Part shown: piece after piece, positions 9,458-17,930 of the stretch
Position numbering within the stretch: the stretch's first letter is position 1
Layout: each line of letters begins with the position of its first letter
Source: Candidatus Daviesbacteria bacterium GW2011_GWA1_41_61
GTDB taxonomy: Bacteria > Patescibacteriota > Microgenomatia > Daviesbacterales > UBA10151
DNA length: 49,109 nucleotides
Assembly: GCA_000997385.1 (NCBI GenBank)
Contig: LCBT01000002.1
Span: 70,315 to 119,423, forward strand
Reading direction: 5' to 3'
Translations under genes and position numbers: made by a program
Notes under the pieces: model-generated
The model's input: only the letters and a program-made list of their open reading frames with translations
Told to the model about the DNA's origin: nothing
Database searches by the model: none

Positions 9458-9545
9458 GGTGGGGTGCTTGGAGAGGATTATCAGGTCGGTCTTGAAAACC
9501 GATGTGGGTGCAAGCCCACCGTGGGTTCGAATCCCACCCCCACCG
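9458..9545 (+). tRNA. tRNA-Ser(TGA)
   Basis: GGTGGGG...TCGGTCTTGAAAACCGA...GTGGGTTCGAATCCCACCCCCACCG; loop CTTGAAA; non-canonical D-arm. Confidence 0.9.
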
Positions 9546-9575
9546 CAAAGTGAGATTTTGGAAATAAGCTGATTT

Positions 9576-10001
9576 TTATTTCTCGATTAAATCTTCAGCT
9601 AATTTTAGACCTTGTTTTGTGTAGAAACTATCATAGGAAAATACACCTCTAACTTTTATCTTTTTAGCAACAGCCACCACAGAACAATCAACTAAAGTAT
9701 TCTTCTTACTTCCAGCTGGTTTAAAAATATTCGTAGCTTCTTTAAGCAGTTCATTGTCTATAGCATAGATTATTAAAAGATCTCTACTTATCATATCTGC
9801 CATCTTTATTGTTACTAAAGGCGTCGAGAGAACTCTTTGGAATAAAGACATGACTTCAAAAACAACTGAAGTAGGATAAATTAATTGAACGTGATTATTA
9901 TTCAACAATTGTAAAGTTTGAATTGCCTTGCTATGCAAAGGATCATTATGGTTATAAATTGCATATATAGCATCAGAATCTATAACCACTTTTTTAGTCA
10001 T
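9576..10001 (-). CDS. PIN-domain toxin (VapC-like)
   Basis: MTKKVVIDSDAIYAIYNHNDPLHSKA...VVFEVMSLF...NTLVDCSVVAVAKKIKVRGVFSYDSFYTKQGLKL: conserved PIN acidic residues. Confidence 0.85.
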   Translation of the reverse strand: MTKKVVIDSDAIYAIYNHNDPLHSKAIQTLQLLNNNHVQLIYPTSVVFEVMSLFQRVLSTPLVTIKMADMISRDLLIIYAIDNELLKEATNIFKPAGSKKNTLVDCSVVAVAKKIKVRGVFSYDSFYTKQGLKLAEDLIEK

Positions 10002-10281
10002 TCACTTTTCCATATAGAATATCATCTGCTATTTCCCGTAAATTTGCGGGTAGTCCTTTCAATTCTTCTTTATGTTCCTCCACAAAATCTAGTATTTCAG
10101 TAGTCCCTTGTTGTGCTTTAGTCTGTTGTAACTTTTCTAAATCCTCTAAGCTAATAATTGCAGCTTGGGGTTGATTATTAGTGGTTAAAACCACGGCTTT
10201 CTTATTAGCCTTAACTTCCTCAATTATGGATTTATAAGACTTTTGAAGATTTCTAGCTGGAATAACATTTATGTTGATCAT
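9994..10281 (-). CDS. Phd/YefM-like antitoxin
   Basis: MININVIPARNLQKSYKSIIEEVKANKKAVVLTTNNQPQAAIISLEDLEKL; overlaps the PIN toxin start. Confidence 0.82.
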   Translation of the reverse strand: MININVIPARNLQKSYKSIIEEVKANKKAVVLTTNNQPQAAIISLEDLEKLQQTKAQQGTTEILDFVEEHKEELKGLPANLREIADDILYGKVND

Positions 10282-10311
10282 AAATTAATTATATTCATTA
10301 TTATATCATAT

Positions 10312-10326
10312 GTCAATATCATTGAC
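10312..10326. promoter_or_regulatory. Candidate operator of the Phd/PIN pair
   Basis: Perfect inverted repeat GTCAAT-atc-ATTGAC ~30 bp upstream of the antitoxin start. Confidence 0.5.
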
Positions 10327-10463
10327 TGATATCAGATTGAAAGCTTGGTATAATGGTTTGTGAGGAAGCAAGGGATTGTGCGTAAAAAGTTCTAACGTCG
10401 TCTACTGCTTTCCGCAACACTCCTATTTTGTCTTTTATGACTTTGATTTGATATACTGATTTC

Positions 10464-10733
10464 ATGCAAAGTCCAACCTTGATTCATCCTGTCGGTTTTG
10501 CTGATTGCCCTTTACTAGAGAAATTAATTACCAGTCTAATTGCTAATCTACTAATATATCTACCTGCCATATTGGCAATTTTAGTTGCATTCTGGCTTAT
10601 TAAAAAAAACCATATAAGAAAGAGAAAGATTTACTATTTTTTAGCAGGACTTTTATTACTATCTGCTATCGCATACAGGTTGTGGTTAAATACCGAAGGT
10701 GCGCCTCTTGTCTATCTGACTGCCTGTATATAA
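10464..10733 (+). CDS. Hypothetical small membrane protein (2 TM)
   Basis: ORF 89 aa; LIANLLIYLPAILAILVAFWLIKKNHIRKRKIYYFLAGLLLLSAIAYRLWL; extended -10 TGGTATAAT upstream near 10350. Confidence 0.55.
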   Translation: MQSPTLIHPVGFADCPLLEKLITSLIANLLIYLPAILAILVAFWLIKKNHIRKRKIYYFLAGLLLLSAIAYRLWLNTEGAPLVYLTACI

Positions 10734-10776
10734 AAATCATCCCGCCAAAGTTATCGTCCAGACTTTTGGGATAACC

Positions 10777-11037
10777 CTACCGATTTACATATTTATGCAA
10801 GATAGAAGCAGCTAAGGTTTGATAAGGCATGCCCTCTTCAATAGCTTTAGATTTGAGTTTTAACAAGTCCCTCTCTGAAACTCTTAAATTGATATTTTTA
10901 TTCTTAGCCAGAGTGTTTCTGGCAGTCTCCATCGCCTCTTTTCTGGCTTTAGCAAAGTCTTTAACTGGCTTCCATTCTCCTCTATCAATTTCTTCCAGAA
11001 GTTGCTTTTCTTCCTCATCTAATTCGAAATATTTCAT
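10777..11037 (-). CDS. BrnA-like/CopG-type antitoxin
   Basis: ELDEEEKQLLEEIDRGEWKPVKDFAKARKEAMETARNTLAKNKNINLRVSERDLLKLKSKAIEEGMPYQTLAASILHKYV. Confidence 0.83.
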   Translation of the reverse strand: MKYFELDEEEKQLLEEIDRGEWKPVKDFAKARKEAMETARNTLAKNKNINLRVSERDLLKLKSKAIEEGMPYQTLAASILHKYVNR

Positions 11038-11324
11038 CTTTTTCTCCTTTCAATTAAATATCTCTTCGTCATTTTTCTACTCGGATAAATAGTTTTTAAA
11101 AAAAGTTTTTCTTCATCTTCCACAAACGGAACCAAATACACATAATCACCAATTTTAACCACATAAATTTTCTGATTGGGATATTTATCCGGTTTATGAT
11201 GATCTAGAACGTCTAATAAACCCCTCTCGTCTATTGCTGTTACTATATCTTCAAAACAAACTTCACGTCCACTTTTTAATTGAGCGTTTTTATCTTCATC
11301 CCAATCAAAGTATTTCACTTTCAT
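11034..11324 (-). CDS. BrnT family toxin (DUF497-like)
   Basis: KYFDWDEDKNAQLKSGREVCFEDIVTAIDERGLLDVLDHHKPDKYPNQKIYVVKIGDYVYLVPFVED; 4-bp overlap with the antitoxin. Confidence 0.83.
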   Translation of the reverse strand: MKVKYFDWDEDKNAQLKSGREVCFEDIVTAIDERGLLDVLDHHKPDKYPNQKIYVVKIGDYVYLVPFVEDEEKLFLKTIYPSRKMTKRYLIERRKR

Positions 11325-11369
11325 ATTCTATGACGTTTCATACTATATGTCAATATAAAGTATTACACT

Positions 11370-12101
11370 TTATCTGGCTAAAGTGATAGCCCAGACTTTT
11401 TGAGCTCCAGCTTTCTTTAGAACATAACAACACTCTTTTATAGTAGAACCTGTGGTCCAAACATCGTCTATCAATAGACAGTTGACGAGTTGTGTATAAT
11501 TTTTTGAACACAACTTGTCATCCTGATCCGGCAAAGACGGAGAAGGATCTATCTCAAAGGCATTTTTAAGGTTCTCCCTTCTTTCCTTACCCTTCAAACC
11601 TACCTGAGGCTTAGTATATTTAATCCTTTTTAAAACCTCCTGATAATCTAAACCTATCTTTTGAGCCAGCAACTTTCCTAACTGGGCTGACTGGTTAAAC
11701 CCCCTAAACCGCTGTCTTTTAGGATGAAGCGGGACTGGAATAACTACCCACCCTTCTCCCTGGTCTTTTTTCAGCTCCTCTAATAATTGCGGGGTAAATT
11801 TAACCCAATACTTTAAAGTTAAACTAATTAAAGTTTCCCCTACGTCTTTAACAAACTTATATTTTAATTTTTGAATTATTTTTCTTAAAGGATCTTGGTA
11901 GATCCCCAAACTCCACAGTCCATCCAAACCATACCTTCTTTTACAAAGAGGGTGGGTTAAACCACCCACAGAGAGCCTTTCACACTGGGGACAAACCAGA
12001 TCAGTTTGTTGGATATCCCAAAGACATTTGTTACAAAGATAAGTGCCCACTTTGCCACAACCGGCACAAAATTTAGGAAAAAGAAGGTCAACTAAAAACA
12101 T
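11370..12101 (-). CDS. comF: ComF family phosphoribosyltransferase-like protein
   Basis: CAGCGKVGTYLCNKC zinc finger; VIPVPLHPKRQRFRGFNQSAQL; CLLIDDVWTTGSTIKECCYVLKKAGA PRPP loop. Confidence 0.92.
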   Translation of the reverse strand: MFLVDLLFPKFCAGCGKVGTYLCNKCLWDIQQTDLVCPQCERLSVGGLTHPLCKRRYGLDGLWSLGIYQDPLRKIIQKLKYKFVKDVGETLISLTLKYWVKFTPQLLEELKKDQGEGWVVIPVPLHPKRQRFRGFNQSAQLGKLLAQKIGLDYQEVLKRIKYTKPQVGLKGKERRENLKNAFEIDPSPSLPDQDDKLCSKNYTQLVNCLLIDDVWTTGSTIKECCYVLKKAGAQKVWAITLAR

Positions 12102-12119
12102 GTCATTAAAGAAATTTTT

Positions 12120-12501
12120 TGGTGGAGACGAGGGGAGTGACCCCTGTGCGAACTGTCAAATCAACAACTTCTACAAGCTTAGCTGATATATTTGTAAGTG
12201 GTGAATGTAACCTACCAGCAGGAAATTCAACACTTGCTTCAGTTTTCTTTAGTTAGTTTAATTGAAACTGATCAAAATAACTGCAACCAGGCTGTGTACT
12301 TACCTTAAGGACTGCGCCTTGTAGACATTACCTTAAGATACCCTTATTAGGCGTATGCTACCCGTTGAGGGGCAAACATCTGCCCAAGGGAAACACCAAA
12401 GTTTTTGGCGTTTAAATTTTGAAACCATATGTTAACGCTGTAAGGTTTCTTAAGCGACTTGCTGTTGTTAAAGTGCTAGAACGTCGAATCTGTACGTCCC
12501 C
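12120..12501 (-). ncRNA. ssrA: tmRNA (ssrA)
   Basis: 5' GGGGACGTACAGATTCGACGTT... and 3' ...CAGTTCGCACAGGGGTCACTCCCCTCGTCTCCACCA; acceptor GGGGACG/CGTCTCC pairs; CCA encoded; directly downstream of smpB. Confidence 0.92.
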
Positions 12502-12549
12502 GTAGGATATATTTTAACAAAATTAATCCCTAGAAGCAAATTTCAAACT

Positions 12550-12990
12550 TTATTCCTTCCCTCTTAGTTCCTGCTCTATCCTTCTTTGATGGTCCCTTTC
12601 TTTTAAAACCTTTCTTTTGTCAAACTCTTTTTTGGATTTAGCCAAACCTAATTGCAGCTTAATTAAGTTATGTTTTTCATAAAGGGCAACCGGCACTAAA
12701 GTAGCCCCCTTTTGAGATAGCTTTCCAATCAATCTTTGAATTTGATCTTTATGAAGGAGCAGCTTCCTGCTTCTTTGAGGATCATAACTTTTGTCCCCAG
12801 CGTTTTGGTACCTGGGAATATTGGCATTGATCAGATAAATCTCCCCGCCAATAATTTTGGCAAAGGATTGGCCTAAATCCACCCTCCCCAATCTGATGGA
12901 TTTGACCTCGGAACCTAAAAGCCTAATTCCAACTTCTAATGATTCTAAAATATGATAATCGTGTAATGCCCGTTTGTTAACAATACGCAT
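12550..12990 (-). CDS. smpB: SsrA-binding protein
   Basis: NKRALHDYHILESLEVGIRLLGSEVKSIRLGRVDLGQSFAKI...NIPRYQNAGDKSYDPQRSRKLLLHKDQI. Confidence 0.97.
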   Translation of the reverse strand: MRIVNKRALHDYHILESLEVGIRLLGSEVKSIRLGRVDLGQSFAKIIGGEIYLINANIPRYQNAGDKSYDPQRSRKLLLHKDQIQRLIGKLSQKGATLVPVALYEKHNLIKLQLGLAKSKKEFDKRKVLKERDHQRRIEQELRGKE

Positions 12991-13000
12991 CTACTAAATT

Positions 13001-14875
13001 TTACTTCAACTCTATCTGAAATATCTTATTATCCCCCAGAAGATAGATCTTTTTACTTTTTTCATCAACTACTAAATCATCAAAGGTGGCAAATTTGTCC
13101 CCTGAGTATTGGGTTCGGTAAGCTCCCTTTTTATCTACTACTATCAATCTACTGTTTCCTTTATCTAAAAAATAGATGTTCTCTGTCTGATCAGAAGCAA
13201 AAAAGCTGTGGACATCTTTTAAGGGCTTATCTAAATTAGAGAGGGAAAAATAGTCTAAAGATCCGGCCGTATACTTTAAAATTTCCTCCTCTCCCTTAAA
13301 CAGCCAAATAGAGCCATCGATATGCATCCTTTTAACCTCCGAAAAATCAGCCTTGACTCCTTCTTTTAAATAACTTCTTTTTTCCGTATAGCCTGTTTCT
13401 ACAGGTAAGTATTTAAGAATCTGCCCGCCAGATCTGTTTGCAGAGCCAGCCGGCGGCTTATCCAAAAGATAGATATTGCCGGCGAAGCCATAGATATCAA
13501 CAATCTCTCCCCATTCTAAATCAGGTTTGGCAGCCAGGGTAGTTTTCCCGCTGATAGTATCGATACTAACAATGCCCTTATCTGGAGAAAACACCACTGC
13601 CTGATCCCCATTTAAAGAGGCTAAAGCGGCTTGGCCCAATTTTTCCTCTCCGGCTAGAATTTGCGGAGCCTTAGTAGCCAAATCAACCTTCACTAAAATC
13701 TTTTTTTGGGGATCTAAAAACAGGATTTTTCCATGAGATAACGAGAGCCGATAGGAAGTGAAATCCTTTTTAATCAAGTTTAAATCCATCCAAACTGAAA
13801 AATCAGAGGGGCTAAAAACTTTTAAAATTAAAGGGGAATTTTCCTCAATTTGTTTTTTAAGCTCTAAAGCCTCCCGGTCAGCCGGTTTAATTTGTAAGGC
13901 TTGAGCCAACCAAATTTTAGCCTGATTTAAGCTTTGGGATGAGCTTGCCGAGTCTGAATCTTTTAAAGACCAGGCTTTTTGGTACTCCAAAGTCGCTTTA
14001 ACAAAGTTATCTTCAAAGGAGGCCTTAACCTGGGCATCTTGGCGGCGTTTGGAATCAGTCAAAACCCCACCCCAGACAATCAGCAGGACTACTCCTACTA
14101 AAAAGATTGCCCCCTTCAAAGAGCGGGGCCTTTTCAACAAAGCTTTCCTTATCAGCAACTTAATATTTTCCCCATAGGTTAATAAGCTGGCCAAACTAAG
14201 GCTGGAGGCAACAGACAAAGGAGAAGAGATCAATTTTTCCAAAGGCACAATCTCCTCAACTGTCTGCCCTTCCTTTTCCAGCACCACCGCTGCCAGCTGA
14301 TAAGTTTGAGCTTGGGAAAGCCTAGCTTCTCCCTCCTCTACTATCTCTTCTAGCGGTTTATCAACTAATTCTTTAAAGTTTTGACCCCAAAGCTCTTCAA
14401 AATTAGAAGTGCTAAAAATAATCCGGTCTCCGCTTTTAATAATTCCCGAGACTAAATGACAGGAAGGGGCAAGTTGGAGTAAATCAGTCACCTTATCTTC
14501 CCTAAAAAGATAAGCTTTAACGGAAGACCCGAGATAATAAAGATAAAGATTGTCGGCAGATAAACTCTCCTCACTTAAGCCAGCGATGATCTCTAAATCC
14601 TCCGCTTGTTTTAAAAAATTTTGGATAGCTTCAAAAGTAGTCTGCAATCTCTCCTTTAAGGGTTGAGAAGAGGAAAAGAAAACATCCTCAGCTTGATAAA
14701 TAGCCCGACGGCTTTGAGAAAAAGCATCATCTAAACTGGCAGAGATCAAAAGATACAAACGCCAACAGTTATCCTCCTCTCCTTCCCGACGTTGAGGAGA
14801 AGAGATGTAAGATAAAGCGGCATCGGTATCTGAATTTAACCCAATAACCTTAGCAACTTTTAGCATATCATCCAA
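13001..14875 (-). CDS. Membrane protein: degenerate PP2C-like N-domain, TM helix, C-terminal beta-propeller-like domain
   Basis: N-terminal ~240 aa resembles a PP2C fold without clear metal ligands; TM SLKGAIFLVGVVLLIVWGGVL; repeated IYLLDK/IWLFKG/IYFLDKGNSRLIVVD strands. Confidence 0.55.
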   Translation of the reverse strand: MDDMLKVAKVIGLNSDTDAALSYISSPQRREGEEDNCWRLYLLISASLDDAFSQSRRAIYQAEDVFFSSSQPLKERLQTTFEAIQNFLKQAEDLEIIAGLSEESLSADNLYLYYLGSSVKAYLFREDKVTDLLQLAPSCHLVSGIIKSGDRIIFSTSNFEELWGQNFKELVDKPLEEIVEEGEARLSQAQTYQLAAVVLEKEGQTVEEIVPLEKLISSPLSVASSLSLASLLTYGENIKLLIRKALLKRPRSLKGAIFLVGVVLLIVWGGVLTDSKRRQDAQVKASFEDNFVKATLEYQKAWSLKDSDSASSSQSLNQAKIWLAQALQIKPADREALELKKQIEENSPLILKVFSPSDFSVWMDLNLIKKDFTSYRLSLSHGKILFLDPQKKILVKVDLATKAPQILAGEEKLGQAALASLNGDQAVVFSPDKGIVSIDTISGKTTLAAKPDLEWGEIVDIYGFAGNIYLLDKPPAGSANRSGGQILKYLPVETGYTEKRSYLKEGVKADFSEVKRMHIDGSIWLFKGEEEILKYTAGSLDYFSLSNLDKPLKDVHSFFASDQTENIYFLDKGNSRLIVVDKKGAYRTQYSGDKFATFDDLVVDEKSKKIYLLGDNKIFQIELK

Positions 14876-15115
14876 ACAAAAAGCCGATAAACAAAACAGT
14901 TGCTCCTAAAGCTACCCCGGCATGCAGAATGGATAATGCCCTAAGTATCGGTCCAGCTTCGGTGATGACGGTTTCGGTCATCATATTAACCTGGCGGACT
15001 ACTATTAAGCTGAAGAAAAAGTAAGCCACAGACAAGGAAAGGATCCCGGTTTTAAATACCGCCAAAACAGATTCAAAAGTAAAAATAGCGCTGGTAAATT
15101 GACTTTCTACTGACA
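14868..15115 (-). CDS. Small hypothetical membrane protein (2 TM)
   Basis: Start taken at MSVESQFTSAIFTFESVLAVFKTGIL. The listed longer ORF overlaps the upstream PH-domain gene. Confidence 0.6.
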
Positions 15116-15117
15116 TC

Positions 15118-15666
15118 TTAACCTTCCTGTATATCCTGAATCCTCTCCTTGACCAGATCCGGTTTAGGAACTTTAGTAAACTCAATATGTTGTCTTTCGG
15201 CGGCGGTTTCAATAATTAAATTACCAAAATTAAACAACTGTCCAGTTACTCCTAACACCTGGGATTTAACACTTTGAACATCCTCAATCCTCACTTCCAC
15301 AAAATCCCGGTTCAATAAATTATGGAAGTTAATATCTACCAAGTGAGAATTGGTAACAATATAAATATTAAAATACCAGTGTAAAAAACTTTCGATGACA
15401 TAGACTAAAACCAGCATCAACCAGAAAATAAACAGAGATAAGGAAAGGTTTTCAGGCAGAGACTCAAGGGAAACAAACTCCCATATTTGATTGAGTCTTA
15501 AAAGGACAAAAGGCAAAGCTAAAGCCAAAAGAGTAGTAAAAATCCAAGGAATATTGGTTACCCAGTGCTGTCTTAGAAACAGCTCGATATGTTCATCTGC
15601 TTCCTGATCAACAAACCTAATCTTGGGGGGGCGGTCAAAAAGAGCTGGGAAGAAACCAAGGTGCAT
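15118..15666 (-). CDS. Bacterial PH-domain (DUF304/YdbS-like) membrane protein
   Basis: Two TM segments, then YIVTNSHLVDINFHNLLNRDFVEVRIEDVQSVKSQVLGVTGQLFNFGNLIIETAA. Confidence 0.75.
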   Translation of the reverse strand: MHLGFFPALFDRPPKIRFVDQEADEHIELFLRQHWVTNIPWIFTTLLALALPFVLLRLNQIWEFVSLESLPENLSLSLFIFWLMLVLVYVIESFLHWYFNIYIVTNSHLVDINFHNLLNRDFVEVRIEDVQSVKSQVLGVTGQLFNFGNLIIETAAERQHIEFTKVPKPDLVKERIQDIQEG

Positions 15667-15698
15667 TAAGCAGATGATAGCACAAACGAGCCATCAGT

Positions 15699-17441
15699 TC
15701 ATTTTTTCTCGATATTGAAAAAGGCGAAACCGCTTTGGGGGATGGACAACCTTCCCGGAGCCCGGATATTAAAGGCGGTCTTAAAATCAGAGCCGGAAAG
15801 TTTTATCTCCCCTTTGTCGGTTTGAAAAATTAACTCATTAGTTGCCCCGTTCCCCTGCACCACTGTGACCGAAGTTACGGTGGAAGGACCGTTAGCTTTT
15901 TCCCTAAGCTCAGCATGAGAGTAAGGATTGCCTCCCCAACAGGAGGTGGTCACCGGTGTCACCCGATCATCCCGGTATTTAGCAGCGTTGATAATATCGG
16001 CCAACTCCTCGCCGGAAAGCCAAGGATTAGACCTACCGCAACTATCACCACCGGCTGTGTAACCTTGCCTGTACCAAGCTTTATAGACCCAGGGTGACCC
16101 GCCTGCTTTGTCATATGATTTGTCAACAAAATTTGACCCTCCGGAACCATCTGTGGTATCCCAACCAATCGGGGAAGCAAATCCTCCATGAGTCGAAGCA
16201 AAATACGCTTTAATGGATTGACCTCCTGAGATCATAACCTTTCCTGTAGTAGAGTTGACTGCGTTTTCCCAATTGCCGCCCTTTGGTTGAGTTTTAAAAA
16301 CTTGACAACCTTCCGTGGCGCAAATAGAACTAGCTCCGTTATTGGTAACTGCCAAAGCATAAGTACGAGCCGCTATTGCTTGAGCTTGTAATGTAGCTTC
16401 AGGCCAATTAGCTGGTACTTCATAAATTCTTTTTACATAATCTTCTAAGCTTCCTGTCCAGATAACACTTCCGCAATCCACACAATTTCCATTGTTAACT
16501 TTAATAGCAATACCACTCCTATCCTCATAGTTATCAAAACTATAATATGCTTTTAAAATCTGATCATATGTTTGACCCGCGTTAGCTCTGCCTCTGGCTC
16601 CATACTGACTCATTCCTTTTCTATGAGTGTGAGCTCCAAAAGAAAAGACTGCAAAAGAACCGGCCGGAGCTGCTTCCCGGAAGCCTTTAATGGAGGCATT
16701 ATAATCATCTGCCAGTTCGCTATCTCCAATAGAGGCGGTAAATTGACCGGACCTGGCTGCCAAAATAGCTTGTTGTTTGGCAGAAAGATCGGCAATCTTA
16801 GTGCTTAAATCAGCTTGATATTTTTTAGCTTTGCTGATCTCTCCATCTAAAAAGTCAGCGTTTTTATCCACTTCAACCTGCAAGGCAGCTAAAGAGATTT
16901 TATCTTTTTCTAACTTATCTTTTTGGGTGAGCAGATTCATCATTTCTTCTGTCACAAAGGAGATGACTCTTTGGTCTTCCCGAGTTGCAGCCTGGCGGTA
17001 AGCCAGTTCCCGGAAAACATCACCGGAACCGGACTGAGAGAGCAGCATCAAAAGTGGTGAGTCTAAATAGGAGTGGATATAGTAAGAACGAACCCGGGAA
17101 GAAAGCAGGGCTTGCTGCAGCACTAATTTATCTTCCCTGACTTTAAGGTCTTTTTCTTTTTGGGCGATGGTATAAGTTAAAGTTTGCAGCTTGACTTTAA
17201 TTTGTTGCAGTTGTCTTTCTAAAGAGTCCAGCTGGCCTTCCAAAGGCTTGGTAGCAGCCACAGACATCTCCCGGGCTTTATTTAAAACATCAATCTCTCT
17301 TTGCAGATCCTCTATCTCATCAGCAAAAGTAGTTGGTAGTAAGTAGTAAGTAGTAAGTAGTAAGGTAAAGAGAGTCAAAAGTATTTTGGCAAGTTTAGAA
17401 GGGGATAACCATTTAGGCAATAACCTTTTGGGGGAAAACAT
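15699..17441 (-). CDS. Secreted coiled-coil (PcsB-like) plus SpoIID/LytB-domain cell-wall protein
   Basis: Signal peptide, long coiled coil EIEDLQREIDVLNKAREM...; SpoIID signature FSFGAHTHRKGMSQYGARGRANAGQTYDQILKAYYSF...LEDYVKRIYEVPANWPEATLQAQAIAARTYAL. Confidence 0.88.
   Translation of the reverse strand: MFSPKRLLPKWLSPSKLAKILLTLFTLLLTTYYLLPTTFADEIEDLQREIDVLNKAREMSVAATKPLEGQLDSLERQLQQIKVKLQTLTYTIAQKEKDLKVREDKLVLQQALLSSRVRSYYIHSYLDSPLLMLLSQSGSGDVFRELAYRQAATREDQRVISFVTEEMMNLLTQKDKLEKDKISLAALQVEVDKNADFLDGEISKAKKYQADLSTKIADLSAKQQAILAARSGQFTASIGDSELADDYNASIKGFREAAPAGSFAVFSFGAHTHRKGMSQYGARGRANAGQTYDQILKAYYSFDNYEDRSGIAIKVNNGNCVDCGSVIWTGSLEDYVKRIYEVPANWPEATLQAQAIAARTYALAVTNNGASSICATEGCQVFKTQPKGGNWENAVNSTTGKVMISGGQSIKAYFASTHGGFASPIGWDTTDGSGGSNFVDKSYDKAGGSPWVYKAWYRQGYTAGGDSCGRSNPWLSGEELADIINAAKYRDDRVTPVTTSCWGGNPYSHAELREKANGPSTVTSVTVVQGNGATNELIFQTDKGEIKLSGSDFKTAFNIRAPGRLSIPQSGFAFFNIEKK
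17339..17366. repeat. Heptanucleotide tandem repeat, ~4 x TTACTAC (minus strand)
   Basis: Plus strand gtagtaagtagtaagtagtaagtagtaag, within the signal-peptide codons LLLTTYYLLPTT. Confidence 0.85.
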
Positions 17442-17489
17442 GGCCTAAAAATTGTAACATTTTTATTGGCTTTATGCTAAAATTAACCC

Positions 17490-17930
17490 ATGAAACTTAG
17501 TCCCAGGGAAATTAAAAAAATCAGAGATTACTTTGCCAGACAGAAAGATGTTATATTAGTCTACTTATACGGCTCCTTTGCCAAGGAGAAAACTCATAAA
17601 CAAAGCGATCTTGACTTCGGTATTTTGTTTGACCCCCCCATCAAAACTTATTACCGCTTAGGAGAAATTGCCAATGATCTTTCTGATCTAAAACTTCCTG
17701 CTGAGCCAGATGTAAGAAATATTAGTTTAAAGGAATCACCAACCTATTTAATGAACGTTATCCAAGGAAAGGTGCTTTATTCAAAAGATGAAGGTAGAAG
17801 GATAGGTTTTGAAGTAATAGTGATGAATACCTATCGGGATACTGAATATTTGAGAAAATTGTCTTATCAGTACATGAGTAAAAGGCTTAAGGAAGGTAAG
17901 TATGGCTTTAGAGAAAAATTTGTTATTTAA
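17490..17930 (+). CDS. MntA-like nucleotidyltransferase antitoxin
   Basis: GSX10DXD motif GSFAKEKTHKQSDLDFG of minimal nucleotidyltransferases; overlaps HepT. Confidence 0.88.
   Translation: MKLSPREIKKIRDYFARQKDVILVYLYGSFAKEKTHKQSDLDFGILFDPPIKTYYRLGEIANDLSDLKLPAEPDVRNISLKESPTYLMNVIQGKVLYSKDEGRRIGFEVIVMNTYRDTEYLRKLSYQYMSKRLKEGKYGFREKFVI

Noticed and set aside
17339-17366. Possible CRISPR-like array
   Set aside because: Unit is only 7 nt with no spacers; simple-sequence repeat. No CRISPR array seen anywhere in the window.
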